From Doris montereyensis (taxonomy: Eukaryota > Mollusca > Gastropoda > Nudibranchia > Dorididae): 64,000 nucleotides of DNA. Of this stretch, positions 51,035 through 62,044 are shown piece after piece. The notes below the pieces were generated by a model. The model was not told the origin of the DNA. It searched no databases and saw only the letters and a program-made list of their open reading frames with translations. The stretch is taken from NCBI GenBank assembly GCA_037039925.1, contig JAXRKP010000349.1:182501-246500 (forward strand), given 5' to 3'. Position 1 is the first letter of the stretch. Each line of letters begins with the position of its first letter. Made by a program: the position numbers and the translations under genes.

Positions 51035-51330
51035 AAGTATGGCCGAGTAGTTGGGCTGCTGGACTTGGGATCATGAGTTCCCGGATTTGAATCCTAGCAG
51101 TGCTAGGTCTGACGTTGTGCTGCTTGGGAAAGACACTTAACACGCATTTTCCCCACTTTGACTCAGGTGCAAATAGGTACAAGCATTAGCTTGAGAGTAA
51201 AAATCTGTGTCAGACTTGCGTCCTGTCCAGGAGATGATTATCATCACCTGTCTTGCTTCACACTACAGAAACCAGTATAAGCTCCAGCTCTATCGGATGT
51301 CATAGCCTATAAGTAACTTTACTTTTTGAC
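51035..51330 (+). mobile_element. SINE-2 copy
   Basis: Head TATGGCCGAGTAGTTGGGCT, then TAGGTCTGACGTTGTGCTG, CTTGGGAAAGACACTTAACA, GTGCAAATAGGTACAAGC and TGTCCAGGAGATGATTATCA; the 3' end is diverged. Confidence 0.82.
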
Positions 51331-51593
51331 TGTCAAATTAGTGATCATCATCTTCATACTTTATTTGAACAATATACGATGTGCATTAATAAGGTATCAC
51401 GTAATAAAAATGTTCTTTATGTTTTGTTTTTTGTTTTCTTTGTTTGCAACATATTGAAATGTAACATAGAAAGAGAGATAGAAATGAAAGCAATAAGAAA
51501 ACAATAATTGAAGTTAATGTAACTCAAAGGAAATGTGCCTTTACGACTTTAAAGTTTATCTTTTTATCTTTTTAATCTTGTCTTCTTATTCAG

Positions 51594-51729
51594 ACATCAC
51601 CGATTCCGTCCGAGGCAGACAGAAATCATCTCTCATCAGCTTTAGGATCTGCGTCCATGACCTCCGCCAACAAACATGTTCAAGATCCTGACACTTTGGT
51701 GTCAATGCTTGGTGGACAGGACGCAGAAG
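51594..51729 (+). CDS. exon J, uncharacterised protein
   Basis: Acceptor CTTCTTATTCAG and donor GAAG|GTTGTA. The 136 bases in phase 0 read TSPIPSEADRNHLSSALGSA and onwards to DPDTLVSMLGGQDAE, ending in phase 1, which exon K completes. The donor is weaker than the others and lies only about 10 bases before the 8.3-kb 12/27-bp array. Without splicing, the frame stays open into the array for about 120 codons. Confidence 0.84.
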
Positions 51730-51737
51730 GTTGTAAT

Positions 51738-54700
51738 AATGGATTCGGTCTGAGATTTGGTTTTAGATTCAGTCTTAGATTTGGTCTTAGATTCAGTCTT
51801 AGATTTGGTTTTAGATTTGGTTTTAGATTTGGTCTTAGATTTGGTTTTAGATTTGGTCTTAGACTTGGTTTTAAATTGATTTTAGATTTGATCTTAGATT
51901 TGGTCCTAGATTTGGTTTTAAATTTGATTTTAGATTTGGTTTTAGATTTGGTCTTAGATTTGGTTTTAGATTTGGTTTTAGATTTGGTTTTAGATTCAGT
52001 CTTAGATTTGGTATTAGATTTGGTCTTAGATTTGGTTTTAGATTTGGTTTTAGGTTTGGTCTTAGATTTAGTTTTAGATTCAGTCTAAGATTTGGTTTTA
52101 GATTTGGTTTTAGATTCAGTCTTAGATTTGGTTTTAGATTTGGTTTTAGATTTGATTTTAGATTTGGTTTTAGATTTGGTTTTAGATTCAGTCTTAGATT
52201 TGATTTTTGATTTGGTTTTAGATTCAGTCTTAGATTTGGTTTTAGATTTGGTTTTAGATTTGGTTTTGGATTTGGTCTAAGATTTGGTCTCAGATTTGGT
52301 CTTAGATTCAGTTTTAGATTTGGTTTTAGATTCAGTCTTAGATTTAGTCTTAGATTTGGTCTTAGATTTGGTTTTAGATTTGGTTTTAGATTTGGTTTTA
52401 GATTTGGTTTTAGATTTAGTTTTAGATTTGGTTTTAGATTTGGTTTTAGTTTCAGTCTTAGATTTGGTTTTTTAGATTCAGTCTTAGATTTGGTTTTAGA
52501 TTTGGTTTTAGATTTGGTTTTAGATTTGGTTTTAGATTCAGTCTTAGATTTGGTTTTAGATTTGGTTTTAAATTTGGTTTTAGATTTGGTTTAGAGGAAT
52601 TGGTCTTCGATTTGATCTAGATTTGGTTTTAGACGAATTGGTCTTAGATTTGGTTTTAGATTTGGTTTTTAGAGGAATTGGTCTTCGATTTGGTTTTAGA
52701 TAAGTTGGTCTTAGATTTGGTTTTAGATTTGTTTTTAGATGAATTTGTCTTAGATTTAGTCTTTGATTTGGTTTTAGATGAATTGGTCTTAGATTTGGTT
52801 TTTAGACGAATTGGTCTTAGATTTGGTTTTAGATTTGTTTTTGTATGAATTCGTCTTATATTTGGTTTTAGATGAATTGGTCTTAGATTTGGTTTCAGAT
52901 GAATTGGACCTAGATTTGGCTTTAGATGAATTGGTCTTAGATTTGGTTTTAGATGAAATGATCCTAGATTTGGTTTTAGATTTGGTTTTAGATGAATTGG
53001 TCTTAGATTTGGCTTAAGATGAATTGGTCTTAGAATTGGCTTTAAATGAATTGGTCCTAGATTTGGCTTTAGATGAATTGGTCTCAGATTTGGTTTTAGA
53101 TGAAATGGTCTTAGATTTGGCTTTAGATGAATTGGTCTTAGATTTGGCTTAATGAATTAGTCCTAGATTTGGTTTTAGATTTGGTTTTAGACGAATTGGT
53201 CTTAGATTTGGTTTTAGATGAATTAGTCTCAGATTTGGTTTTAGATAAATTGGTCTCAGTTTTGGCTTTAGATGAATTTGTCTTAGATTTGGCTTTAGAT
53301 GAATTGGTCCTAGTTTTGGTTTCAGATGAATTGGTCCTTGATTTGGTTTTAGATCAATTGGTTGTAGATTTGGTTTTAGATTTGGCTTTAGATGAAAGGG
53401 TCTTAGATTTGATGTTAGATGAATTAGTCCTAGATTTGGTTTTAGATGAATTGGTTTTAGATTTGGTTTTAGATTTGGCTGTAGATGAAATGGTCTTAGC
53501 TTTGGTTTTAGATGAATTGGTCGTAGATTTGGCTTTAGATGAATTGGTCCTAGATTTGACTTTATGTGAATGGGTCTTAGATTTTGTTTTAGATGAATTG
53601 GTCTTAGATTTGGTTTTGGATGAATTGGTCTTAGAATTGGATTTAGATGAATTGATCTTAGATTTGGTTTTTAGATGAAATAGTCTTAGATTCGGTTTTT
53701 AGATGAATTGGTTCTAGATTTGGTTTTAAATGAATTACTGTTAGATTTGGTTTTAGATGAATTGGTCTTAGATTTGGTTTTAGATGAATTGGTCTTAGAT
53801 TTGGTTTAGATGAATTGGTCTTAGATTTGGCTTTAGATGAATTGGTCCTAGATTTAGCTTTAGATAAATTGGTCTTAGATTTGGCTTTAGATGAATTGGT
53901 CTTAGATTTAACTTTAGATGAATTGGTCCTAGGTTTGGCTTTAGATGAAGTGGTGTTAGATTTGGCTTTAGATGAATTGGTCCTAGATTTGACTTTAGAT
54001 AAATTGGTCTTAGATTTACTTTTAGATGAATTGGTCTTAGATTTGATTTTAGATGAATTGGTCTTAGATTTGGTTTTAGATGAATTGGTCTTAGATTTGG
54101 CTTTAGACGAATTGGTCATAGATTCAGTTTTAGATGATATGGTCTTAGATTTGGTTTTAGATGAATTCGTCTTAGATTTGACTTTAGATGAATTGGTTCT
54201 ACATTTGGTTTTAGATGAAATGGTCTTAGATTTGGTTTTAGATGAATTGGTCTTATATTTGGCTTGAGATGAATTGATCCTAGATTTGATTTTAGATGAA
54301 TTGGTCTTAGATTTGCTTTTAGATGAATTTGTCTTAGATTTGGTTTTAGATTTGGTTTTAGATCTATTGGTCCTATATTTGGTTTTAGATTTGGTTTTAG
54401 ATTTGGTTTTAGATGAATTGGTCCTAGATTTGGTTTTAGATTTGGTTTAGATTTGGCTTTAGATTTGATTTTAGATTTGGTTTTAGATGAATTGGTCCTA
54501 GATATGCTTTTAGATTTGGTTCTATATTTTAGTTTTAGATGAATTGGTCCAAGATTTGGTTTTTTGGATTTGGTTTTAGATTTGGTTTTAGATGAATTAG
54601 TCCAAGATTTGGCTTTAGATGAATTGATATTAGATTTGGTTTTAGATAAATTGGTCTTAGATTTTGTTTCAGATTTGGTTTTAGATTTGGTTTTAGATTT

Positions 54701-57700
54701 GGTTTCAGATTTGGTCTTAAAGTTGTTCTTAGATTTGGTCTTACATTCAGTCTTAGATTTGGTTTTACATTCAGTCTTAGATTTGGTCTAGATTTGGTCT
54801 TAGATTTGTTTTTAGATTTGGTTTTAGATTTTGTTTTAGATTTGGTCTTAAATTTGGTTTTAGATTCATTCTTAGATTTGGTTTTAGATTTGGTTTAGAT
54901 TCAGTCTTAGATTTGGTTTTAGATTTGGTTTTAGATTTGGTTTTAGATTCAGTCTTAGATTTGTTTTAGATTTGGTTTTAGATTTGGTTTTAGATTCAGT
55001 CTTAGATTTGGTCTTAGATTTGGTTTTTAGATTCAGTCTTAGATTTGGTTTTAGATTCAGACTTAGATTTGGTCTTATATTTGGTTTTAGATTCAGTCTT
55101 AGATTTGGTCTTAGATTTGGTTTTTAGATTCAGTCTTAGATTCAGTCTTAGATTTGGTTTTAGATTCAGTCTTAGATTTGGTTTTAGATTTGGTTTTAGA
55201 TTCAGTCTTAGATTTGGTCTTATATTTGGTTTTAGATTCAGTCTTATATTTGGTTTTAGATTCAGACTTATATTTGGTTTTAGATGAATTGGTCTTAGAT
55301 TTGTTTTTAGATGAATTTGTCTTAGATTTGGTTTTAGATGAATTAGTCTTAGATTTGGTTTTAGATTCAGTCTTAGATTTGGTTTTAGATTCAGACTTAG
55401 ATTTGGTCTTAGATTTGATTTTAGATGAATTGGTCCTAGATTTGGTTTGAGATGAAATGGTCCTAGATTTGGTTCGAGACGAAATGGTCTTAGATTTGGT
55501 TTTAGATGAATTGGTGTTAGATTTTTTTCAGATGAATTGGTCTTAGATTTGAAATTAGATGAATTGGTCTAAGATTTAGTTTTAGATGAATTGGTCTCAG
55601 ATTTGGTTTTAGATGAAATGGTCTTAGATTTGGTATTAGATGAATTGGTCTTAGATTTGGTTTTAGATGAATTGGTTTTAGATTTGACTTTAGATGAAAT
55701 GGTCTTAGATTTGGCTTTAGATGAAGTGGTTATAGATTTGGTTTTAGGTGAATTGGTCTTAGATTTGGGTTTAGATTTGGTTTTAGATGAATTGGTCTTA
55801 GATTTGGTTTTAATTTTGGTCCTAGATTTTGTGCTAGATTTCGTTTTTAGATTTGGTTTTAGATTTGGTTTTTGATAAATTGGTTCTAGATTTGGTCTTA
55901 GAGTTAGTTTTAGATGAATTGGTCCTGGATTTGGTTTTAGATTTTGTTTTAGATGAAATGGTCTTAGATTTGGTTTTAGATTTGGTTTTAGATTTAGCTT
56001 TAGATGAGTTGGTCTTAGACTTGTTTTTAGATAAATTGGTCTTAGATTTGCTTTTAGATGAATTGGTCCGAATTTGGTTTTAGATGAATTGGTCCTAGAT
56101 TTGGCTGTAAATGCATTGGTCCTAGATTTGGCTTTCAATGAATTGGTCTTAGGTTTGGTTTTAGATGAATTGGTTTTAGATTTGGCTTTAAATGAATTGG
56201 TCCTATATTTGGCTTTAAATGAATTGGTCCTAGATTTGGCTTTAGATGAATTGGTCCTAGATTTGGTTTTAAATAAATTGGTCCTAGATTTGGTTTTAAA
56301 TAAATTGGTCCTAGATTTGGTTTTTATTTGGTTTTTAGATGGTCCTAGATTTGGTTTTAGATAAAGTGGTCCTAGATTTGGTTTTAGATTTAGTTTTAGA
56401 TGAACTGGTCCTAGATTTGGTTTTTTATATTTGGTTTTAGATGAATTGGTCCTAGATTTGGTTTTATATTTGGTTTAAGACGAATTGGTCCTAGATTTGG
56501 CTTTAAATGAATTGGTCCTAGATTTGGCTTTAGATGAATTGGTCTGAGATTTGGTTTTAGATGAATTGGTCCTAGATTTGGCTTTAGATGAATTGGTCCT
56601 AGATTTGGCTTTAGATGAATTGGTTTTAGGTTTGGTTTTAGATGAACTGGTCTTAGATTTAGTTTTAGAGGATTTGGTTCTAATTTGGCTTAAGTTGAAT
56701 TGGTCTTATATTTGACTTAAGATGAATTGTCTTAGATTTGGCTTTAGATGAATTGGTCTTAGATTTAGCCTTAGATAAATTGGTCTTAGATTAGGTTTTA
56801 GATGAATTGGTCTTAGATTTGTTTTTAGATGAATTGGTTTTAGATTTGATTTTAGATGAATTGGTCTTTAGATTTGGCTTTAGATGAATTGGTCTTAGAT
56901 TTGGTTTTAGATGAATTGGTCGTAGATTTGGTTTTAGATGAATTGGTCTTAGATTTGTTTTAGATGAATTGGTCTTAGATTTGATTTTAGATTTGGTTTT
57001 AGATGAATTGGTCTTAGATTTGTTTTGAGATTTGATTTTAGATGAATTGGTCTTAGATTTGGTTTTAGATTCGGTTTTGGATGAATTGGTCCTAGATTTG
57101 GTTTTAGATGAATTGGTCCTAGATTTGAATTTAGATGAATTGATCCTAGATTTGGCTTTAGATGAATTGGTCCTAGATTTGGCTTGAGATGAATTGGTCC
57201 TAGATTCGGTTTTAGATGAATTGGTCCTAGATTTGGTTTTAGATTCGGTTTTAGATGAATTGGCTCTAGATTTGGTTTTAATTTTGGCTTGAAATGAATT
57301 GGTCTAGATTTGGTTTTAGATTGAGTTTTAGATGAATTGGTCCTAGATTTGGTTTTAGATTTGATTTTAGATCAATTTGTCCTAGATTTGGTTTTAGATG
57401 AATTGGTGTTAGATTTGGTTTTAGATTTTGTTTTTGATGAATTGGTCCTAGATTTGGATTTCGATTTAGTCCTAGATTTGGTTTTAGATGAATTGGTCAT
57501 AGATTTGGTTTTAGTTTTGGGTTGAAATGAATTGGTCCTAGATTTGGTTTTAGATTCGGTTTTAGATGAATTGGTCCTAGATTTGGGTTTTAGATTTGGC
57601 TTGAAATGAATTGGTCCTAGATTTGGTTTTAGATTTGGTTTTTGATGAATTGGTCCTAGATTTGGTTTTAGATTGGGTTTTAGATGAATTGGTCCTAGAT

Positions 57701-60040
57701 TTGGTTTTAGGTTTGGTTTTAGATGAATTGGTCCTAGATTTCGTTTTAGATGAATTGGTCTTAGATTTGGTTTTAGTTTTGGTTTGAGATGAATTGGTCC
57801 TAGATTTGAATTTTTAGATTTGAATTGATGAATTGTTAGATTTGGTTTTAGATTTGGTTTTTGATGAATTGGTCGTAGATTTGGTTTTAGATTTGGTTTT
57901 AGATGAATTGGTCCTAGATTTGGTTTTAGATGAATTGGTTTTAAATTTGGTTTTAGTTTTGGTTTTAGATGAATTGATCCTAGATTTGGTTTTAGATGAA
58001 TTGGTGTTAGATTTGGTTTTAGATTTGGTTTTAGCTTAATTGGTCCTAGGTTTGGTTTTAGAATTGGTTTTGATGAATTGGTCCGAGATTTGGTTTTAGA
58101 TGAACTGGTCTTAGATTTGGCTTGAGATGAATTGGTCTTAGATTTGGTTTTAGATGAATTGGTCCTAGATGTGACTTTAGATGAATTGGTCTTAGATTGA
58201 GCTTTAGATTTGGTTTTTGATGAATTGGTCCTAGATTTGGCTTTAGATGATGGTCTTAGATTTGGATTTAGATGAAATGGTCTTAGATTTGATTTTAGAT
58301 GAATTGGTCTTAGATTTGGCTTAAGATGAAATGGTCTTAGATTTGGCTTTAGATTGAATGGTCTTAGATTTGGCTTTAGATGAAATGATCTTAAATTTGT
58401 TTTTAGATGAATTGGTCCTAGATTTGGCTTTAGATGAAATGGTCTTAGATTTGGCTTTAGATGAAATGGTCCTAGATTTGGCTTTAGATGAAATGGTCTT
58501 AGATTTGGTTTTAGATGAAATGATCTTAGATTTTGTTTTTCGATGAATTGGCCGTAAATTTGGCTTGAGATGAAATGGTCTTAGATTTGGCTTTAGATGA
58601 AATGGTCTTAGATTTGACTTTAGATGAAATGGTGCTAGATTTGGCTTTAGATGAAATGGTCTTAGATTTGGTTTTAGATGAATTGGTCCTACATTTGGCT
58701 TTAGATGAAATGGTCTTAGATTTGGTTTTAGATGAATTGGTCCTAGATTTGGCTTTAGATGAAATGGTCCTAGGTTTTGCTTTAGATGAAATGGTCTTAG
58801 ATTTGGCTTTACATGAAATGATGTTAGATTTGGCTTGAGATGAAATGGTCTTAGATTTGGCTTTAGATGAAATGGTCTTAGATGAAATGGTCTTAGATTT
58901 GCTCTGAAATGAAATGGTCTTAGATTTGGTTTTAGGTAAATTAGTCTTAGATTTGCTTTTAGATAAAATGGTCTTAGATCTGGTTTAAATGAATTGGTTC
59001 TAGATTTGGCTTTAAATTTGGTTTTAGATGAATTGGTCTTAGATTTGGTTTTAGATGAATTGGTCCTAGATTTGGATTTAGATGAATTGGTCTTAGATTT
59101 GCTTTTAGATGAAATGGTCTTAGAGCGGGTTTAAATGAATTGGTCTTAGACTTGGCTTTAAATTTGGTTTTAGATGAAATAGTCTTAGATTTTGATTTAC
59201 TCAAATTGGTCCTAGATTTGGCTTTAAATAAATTGGTCCTAGATTTGGCTTTAGATGAATTGGTCCTAGATTTGGCTTTAGGTGAATTGGTCCTAGATTT
59301 GATCTTAGATTTGGTTTTAGATGAATTGGTCCTAGATTTTGTTTTAGATGAATTGGTCTTAGATTTTGCTTTAGATGAATTGGTCCTAGCTTTGGCTTTA
59401 GGTGAATTGGTCCTAGATTTGGCTTTAGATGAATTGGTCCTAGATTTGGCTTTAGATGAAATGGTCTGAGATTCGGTTTTAGATAACTTGGTTTTAGATT
59501 TGGTTTTAGATGAGTTAGTCTTAGATTTGGTTTTAGATGATTTGGTTTTATATTTGGTTTTAGATGAATTGGTTTTAGATTTGGTTTTAGATTTAGTTTT
59601 AGATGAATTGGTTTTAGAATTGGTTTCAGATGAATTGGTCTTATATTTGGTTTTAGAATTGGTTCAGATTTGGTTTGAGATTTGGTTATAGATTTGGTTT
59701 TAGAATTGGTTTTAGATTTGGTTTTAGAATTGGTTTTAGAATTGGTTTTAGAATTGGTTTTAGACGAATTGGTCTTAGATTTGGTTTTAGATTTGGTTTA
59801 GATTTGGTTTTAGACAAATTGGTCTTAGATTTGGTTTTAGATTTGGTTTAGATTCGGTTTCAGATGAATTGGTCTTGAATTTGGTTTTAGATGAATTATT
59901 TTTAGATGGATTGGTTTTAGATTTGATTTTAGACGAGTTGGTCTTAGATTTGGTTTTAGATTTGGTTTGGATTTGATTTTAGATGATGTCTTAGATTTGG
60001 TGTTAGAAGAATTGGTTTTAGACAAATTGGCCTAAAATTT
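51738..60040. repeat. 12/27-bp satellite array (8.3 kb) in intron J-K
   Basis: Two interchangeable modules: a 12-bp GATTTGGTTTTA (variants GATTCAGTCTTA, GATTTGGTCTTA) and a 15-bp GATGAATTGGTCTTA. Pure 12-bp runs dominate 51.74-52.6 and 54.8-55.25 kb; the 27-bp combination dominates elsewhere. GATGAAATGGTCTTA is common at 58.3-58.95 kb. Every module is a multiple of three, giving many frames of type LDLVLDELVL up to 169 codons, repeatedly broken by TAAG stops and single-base slips. I read it as intronic. Confidence 0.96.
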
Positions 60041-60394
60041 GTACTGGTTCTAATAGTTTTTAAAGTCTGGTTTAAGAACCTATGGTAATTACACAATCAA
60101 GTTTACTTCTATAACATAAATATGTAAGTCACATTTAGACGTTTTGAGATAAACAAGAAAAACTTCCTGAAACTTTCATTTCCAAAGATCTTTACTACAA
60201 AGGATTTGGTTTGAATTTGACTTATGTGCTTGGTTGATTTCCTAGATATTTTAATGATAGAAGGAAAACCCTAGAGATACATTTGTGTGGTATTATCTAA
60301 AAAATGACTATCTCTGACATAGGCATTTACGTTATTTAACTGATGATATGAAGTATGATTTTATCCTTTTTGTTTTTCTATCCATTTTTGTCAG
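60041..60394. other. unique end of intron J-K
   Basis: About 350 non-repetitive AT-rich bases carrying the branch-site region and the acceptor ATTTTTGTCAG of exon K. Nothing else seen. Confidence 0.5.
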
Positions 60395-61038
60395 TGGCTG
60401 AAAGGTCAATGTCTCCATTAGCAAATCAAGTCATCCAATCTTCCTCTCCTCTTCCACCCTCATCATCACCGACACCAGGGGATGTTGCCGTAGCTGGTGG
60501 ACATCCGTCATCACCAATCCCCCTGATGCCCACCAAAATGCCCAAAGCCCCAACAACCGACCTGGAGCAGATGGCAAATCTTCTGTTGCCCGCCAGTGCA
60601 CAGAAGGAGAAGGAGAAGAAGGAGGAGGAGGAGGAGGATGAGGACAAAGATGTCGTACCAGCAATTCCATCATCTCCCAAAAGAAGAGAGAGGAAAAAGG
60701 AAACTCCCAGAACTCCGAGATTTGAGGAAGAGAAAGAAGAGGGAAAGACTTTGGAAGAGGAGGAGGAGGAAAAGAAGAGGGTGAAGGGAGAGGCTGAAGG
60801 AGATGGTTCAATGGAATTGTCAGAGAGAGTCCAGCAGGAGATGGTGGAGAGGGAGGAGAGGCTCAAGAAGCAACAGGAGGAGAAAGCAGAGAAAGAGGCC
60901 GAGGAAGCCAGAAAGAAGGAGGAGGAAGACATGAAACAGCAGGCTGTGGAAGATAAGAGGAAAGCTGCCGAGGAAAGAATGAGGTTGAAAGCAGAAGAAG
61001 TCACCAGGAAGAAAGAAGAGGAGAGATTTCGACGAGAG
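60395..61038 (+). CDS. exon K, large exon: Ser/Pro-rich, acidic K/E and coiled-coil region
   Basis: Acceptor CCATTTTTGTCAG; donor GAGAG|GTAAAG. It is in phase with exon J (G+TG gives Val). The 214 full codons start VAERSMSPLANQ. A Ser/Pro-rich part is followed by an acidic K/E stretch (about model residues 539-600, with SSPKRRERKKETPRTPRF inside) and then a long E/K/R helix from LSERVQQEMVEREERLKK to ERFRRE (about 607-683), a strong coiled-coil candidate. It ends in phase 0, and exon L continues in phase 0. If the intron were retained, the protein would stop after four codons (TGA at 61051-61053). Compositional similarity to many coiled-coil proteins prevents assignment. Confidence 0.92.
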
Positions 61039-61147
61039 GTAAAGATGAAGTGATGTGTTAACTGAGAAAAAAGTTGAAAGAAATTTGTTAATCTGACGAT
61101 CTTACTTGCTATCTATTATTGTTCTTTGTTGGACAGTACCATATTAA

Positions 61148-61290
61148 TATCTGTTAAATTTGATTTGATTTGATTTAACCCACATCCACAACTAAGCTGA
61201 TCTTAAGGTTTTGGTAGGATTTTTAGTTTCGCCTTGACTGCTTTGTAGACAGCCAAGAGATCTTTCCCAGAATAAATGAAGCCTTACATG
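61148..61290 (-). mobile_element. SINE-1 3' part, reverse orientation
   Basis: GATTTGATTTGATTTAACCC is the complement of the (AAATC)n tail. It is followed by CACATCCACAACTAAGCTGA, GGTTTTGGTAGGATTTTTAG and CAGCCAAGAGATCTTT. It lies in the 474-base intron K-L. Confidence 0.78.
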
Positions 61291-61512
61291 CAAAACATAT
61301 GAACATCATCCAACTTTTTTTTTTTGCTGAAAAGAGTGCATTTTGAATTAGTACAATTACATCGATTTAAACAAAATTAGTCGTCTGAACCAAAAGGCCT
61401 TGCAGTGAGTGAGTGAATACTTCAAAAGAAAGTAGAAAGCTCTCTTCACATTCTATTTTGCTTGCATATCCCCCCTCCCCCCATCCCCCATCCCCATCCC
61501 TCAACCATACAG

Positions 61513-61665
61513 CTAGAGCCACCTGTCTCTGTAGAAGAAGCTGTTAAGACAACAAAGGGGAAGAAAAGCAAAGGAAAGGGAGATGACAAGAAATATATCA
61601 ACCCCTTGAACATCACATCCGTACAGTCAGAGGAGGCAACCAGCGAAGGGATGGATGCATTGGAT
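61513..61665 (+). CDS. exon L, lysine-rich part of the uncharacterised protein
   Basis: Acceptor CAACCATACAG after a C/T-rich tract; strong donor TTGGAT|GTAAGT. The 153 bases (51 codons, phase 0-0) read LEPPVSVEEAVKTTKGKKSK and onwards to NPLNITSVQSEEATSEGMDALD. It follows the coiled coil with a basic KGKKSKGKGDDKK patch. If unspliced, it would end at TAA 61705-61707 after 13 extra codons; the consensus donor favours continuation beyond the window. Confidence 0.88.
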
Positions 61666-62044
61666 GTAAGTGATTCAAATAGACAAAGTTTGGAGAACTT
61701 GAAATAACTGGACCTAATTTTAATTGAAGAGCTTTTGCATGCATGCTATATATTGCATCATGTTGTAAATTTCTGCAATTAGTAACATTCTATATATCCT
61801 ATGTTGACACAACTGTTAAAAAGTTTGATCGCTGTGCACTTGCGGCATCTTCGCTGAAATCTAAACGTATGTTTTTTGTTTTGCTTTCCAACTTTGGCTG
61901 GGTAGGAGAAAAACATAATCTCACCCATTCCTTTCTTTCTTTCTTTCTTTATCAGTTCATTAATACAACGTGCTACTAATTTTACTGATGACAAAATGAG
62001 CCCCGAGATGCAATGATACAATAGAGTTATTTATAAATATTATT
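61666..62044. other. intronic sequence before the LINE
   Basis: No exon recognised. The word CTTTCTTTATCAGTTC occurs at both about 61940 and 62060, flanking about 110 bases; it may be a duplication linked to the LINE's simple-sequence tail. Confidence 0.4.

Noticed and set aside
51738..59691. Asp/Leu/Val repeat proteins (LDLVLDELVL)
   Set aside because: Frames are broken many times by TAAG and base slips, and splice phases of exons J and K skip the array cleanly. Retained only as a low-probability retention isoform in the findings.
61743..62021. Short frames on both strands between exon L and the LINE
   Set aside because: No splice sites in the phase required after exon L (phase 0), and the sequence includes simple CTTT repeats.
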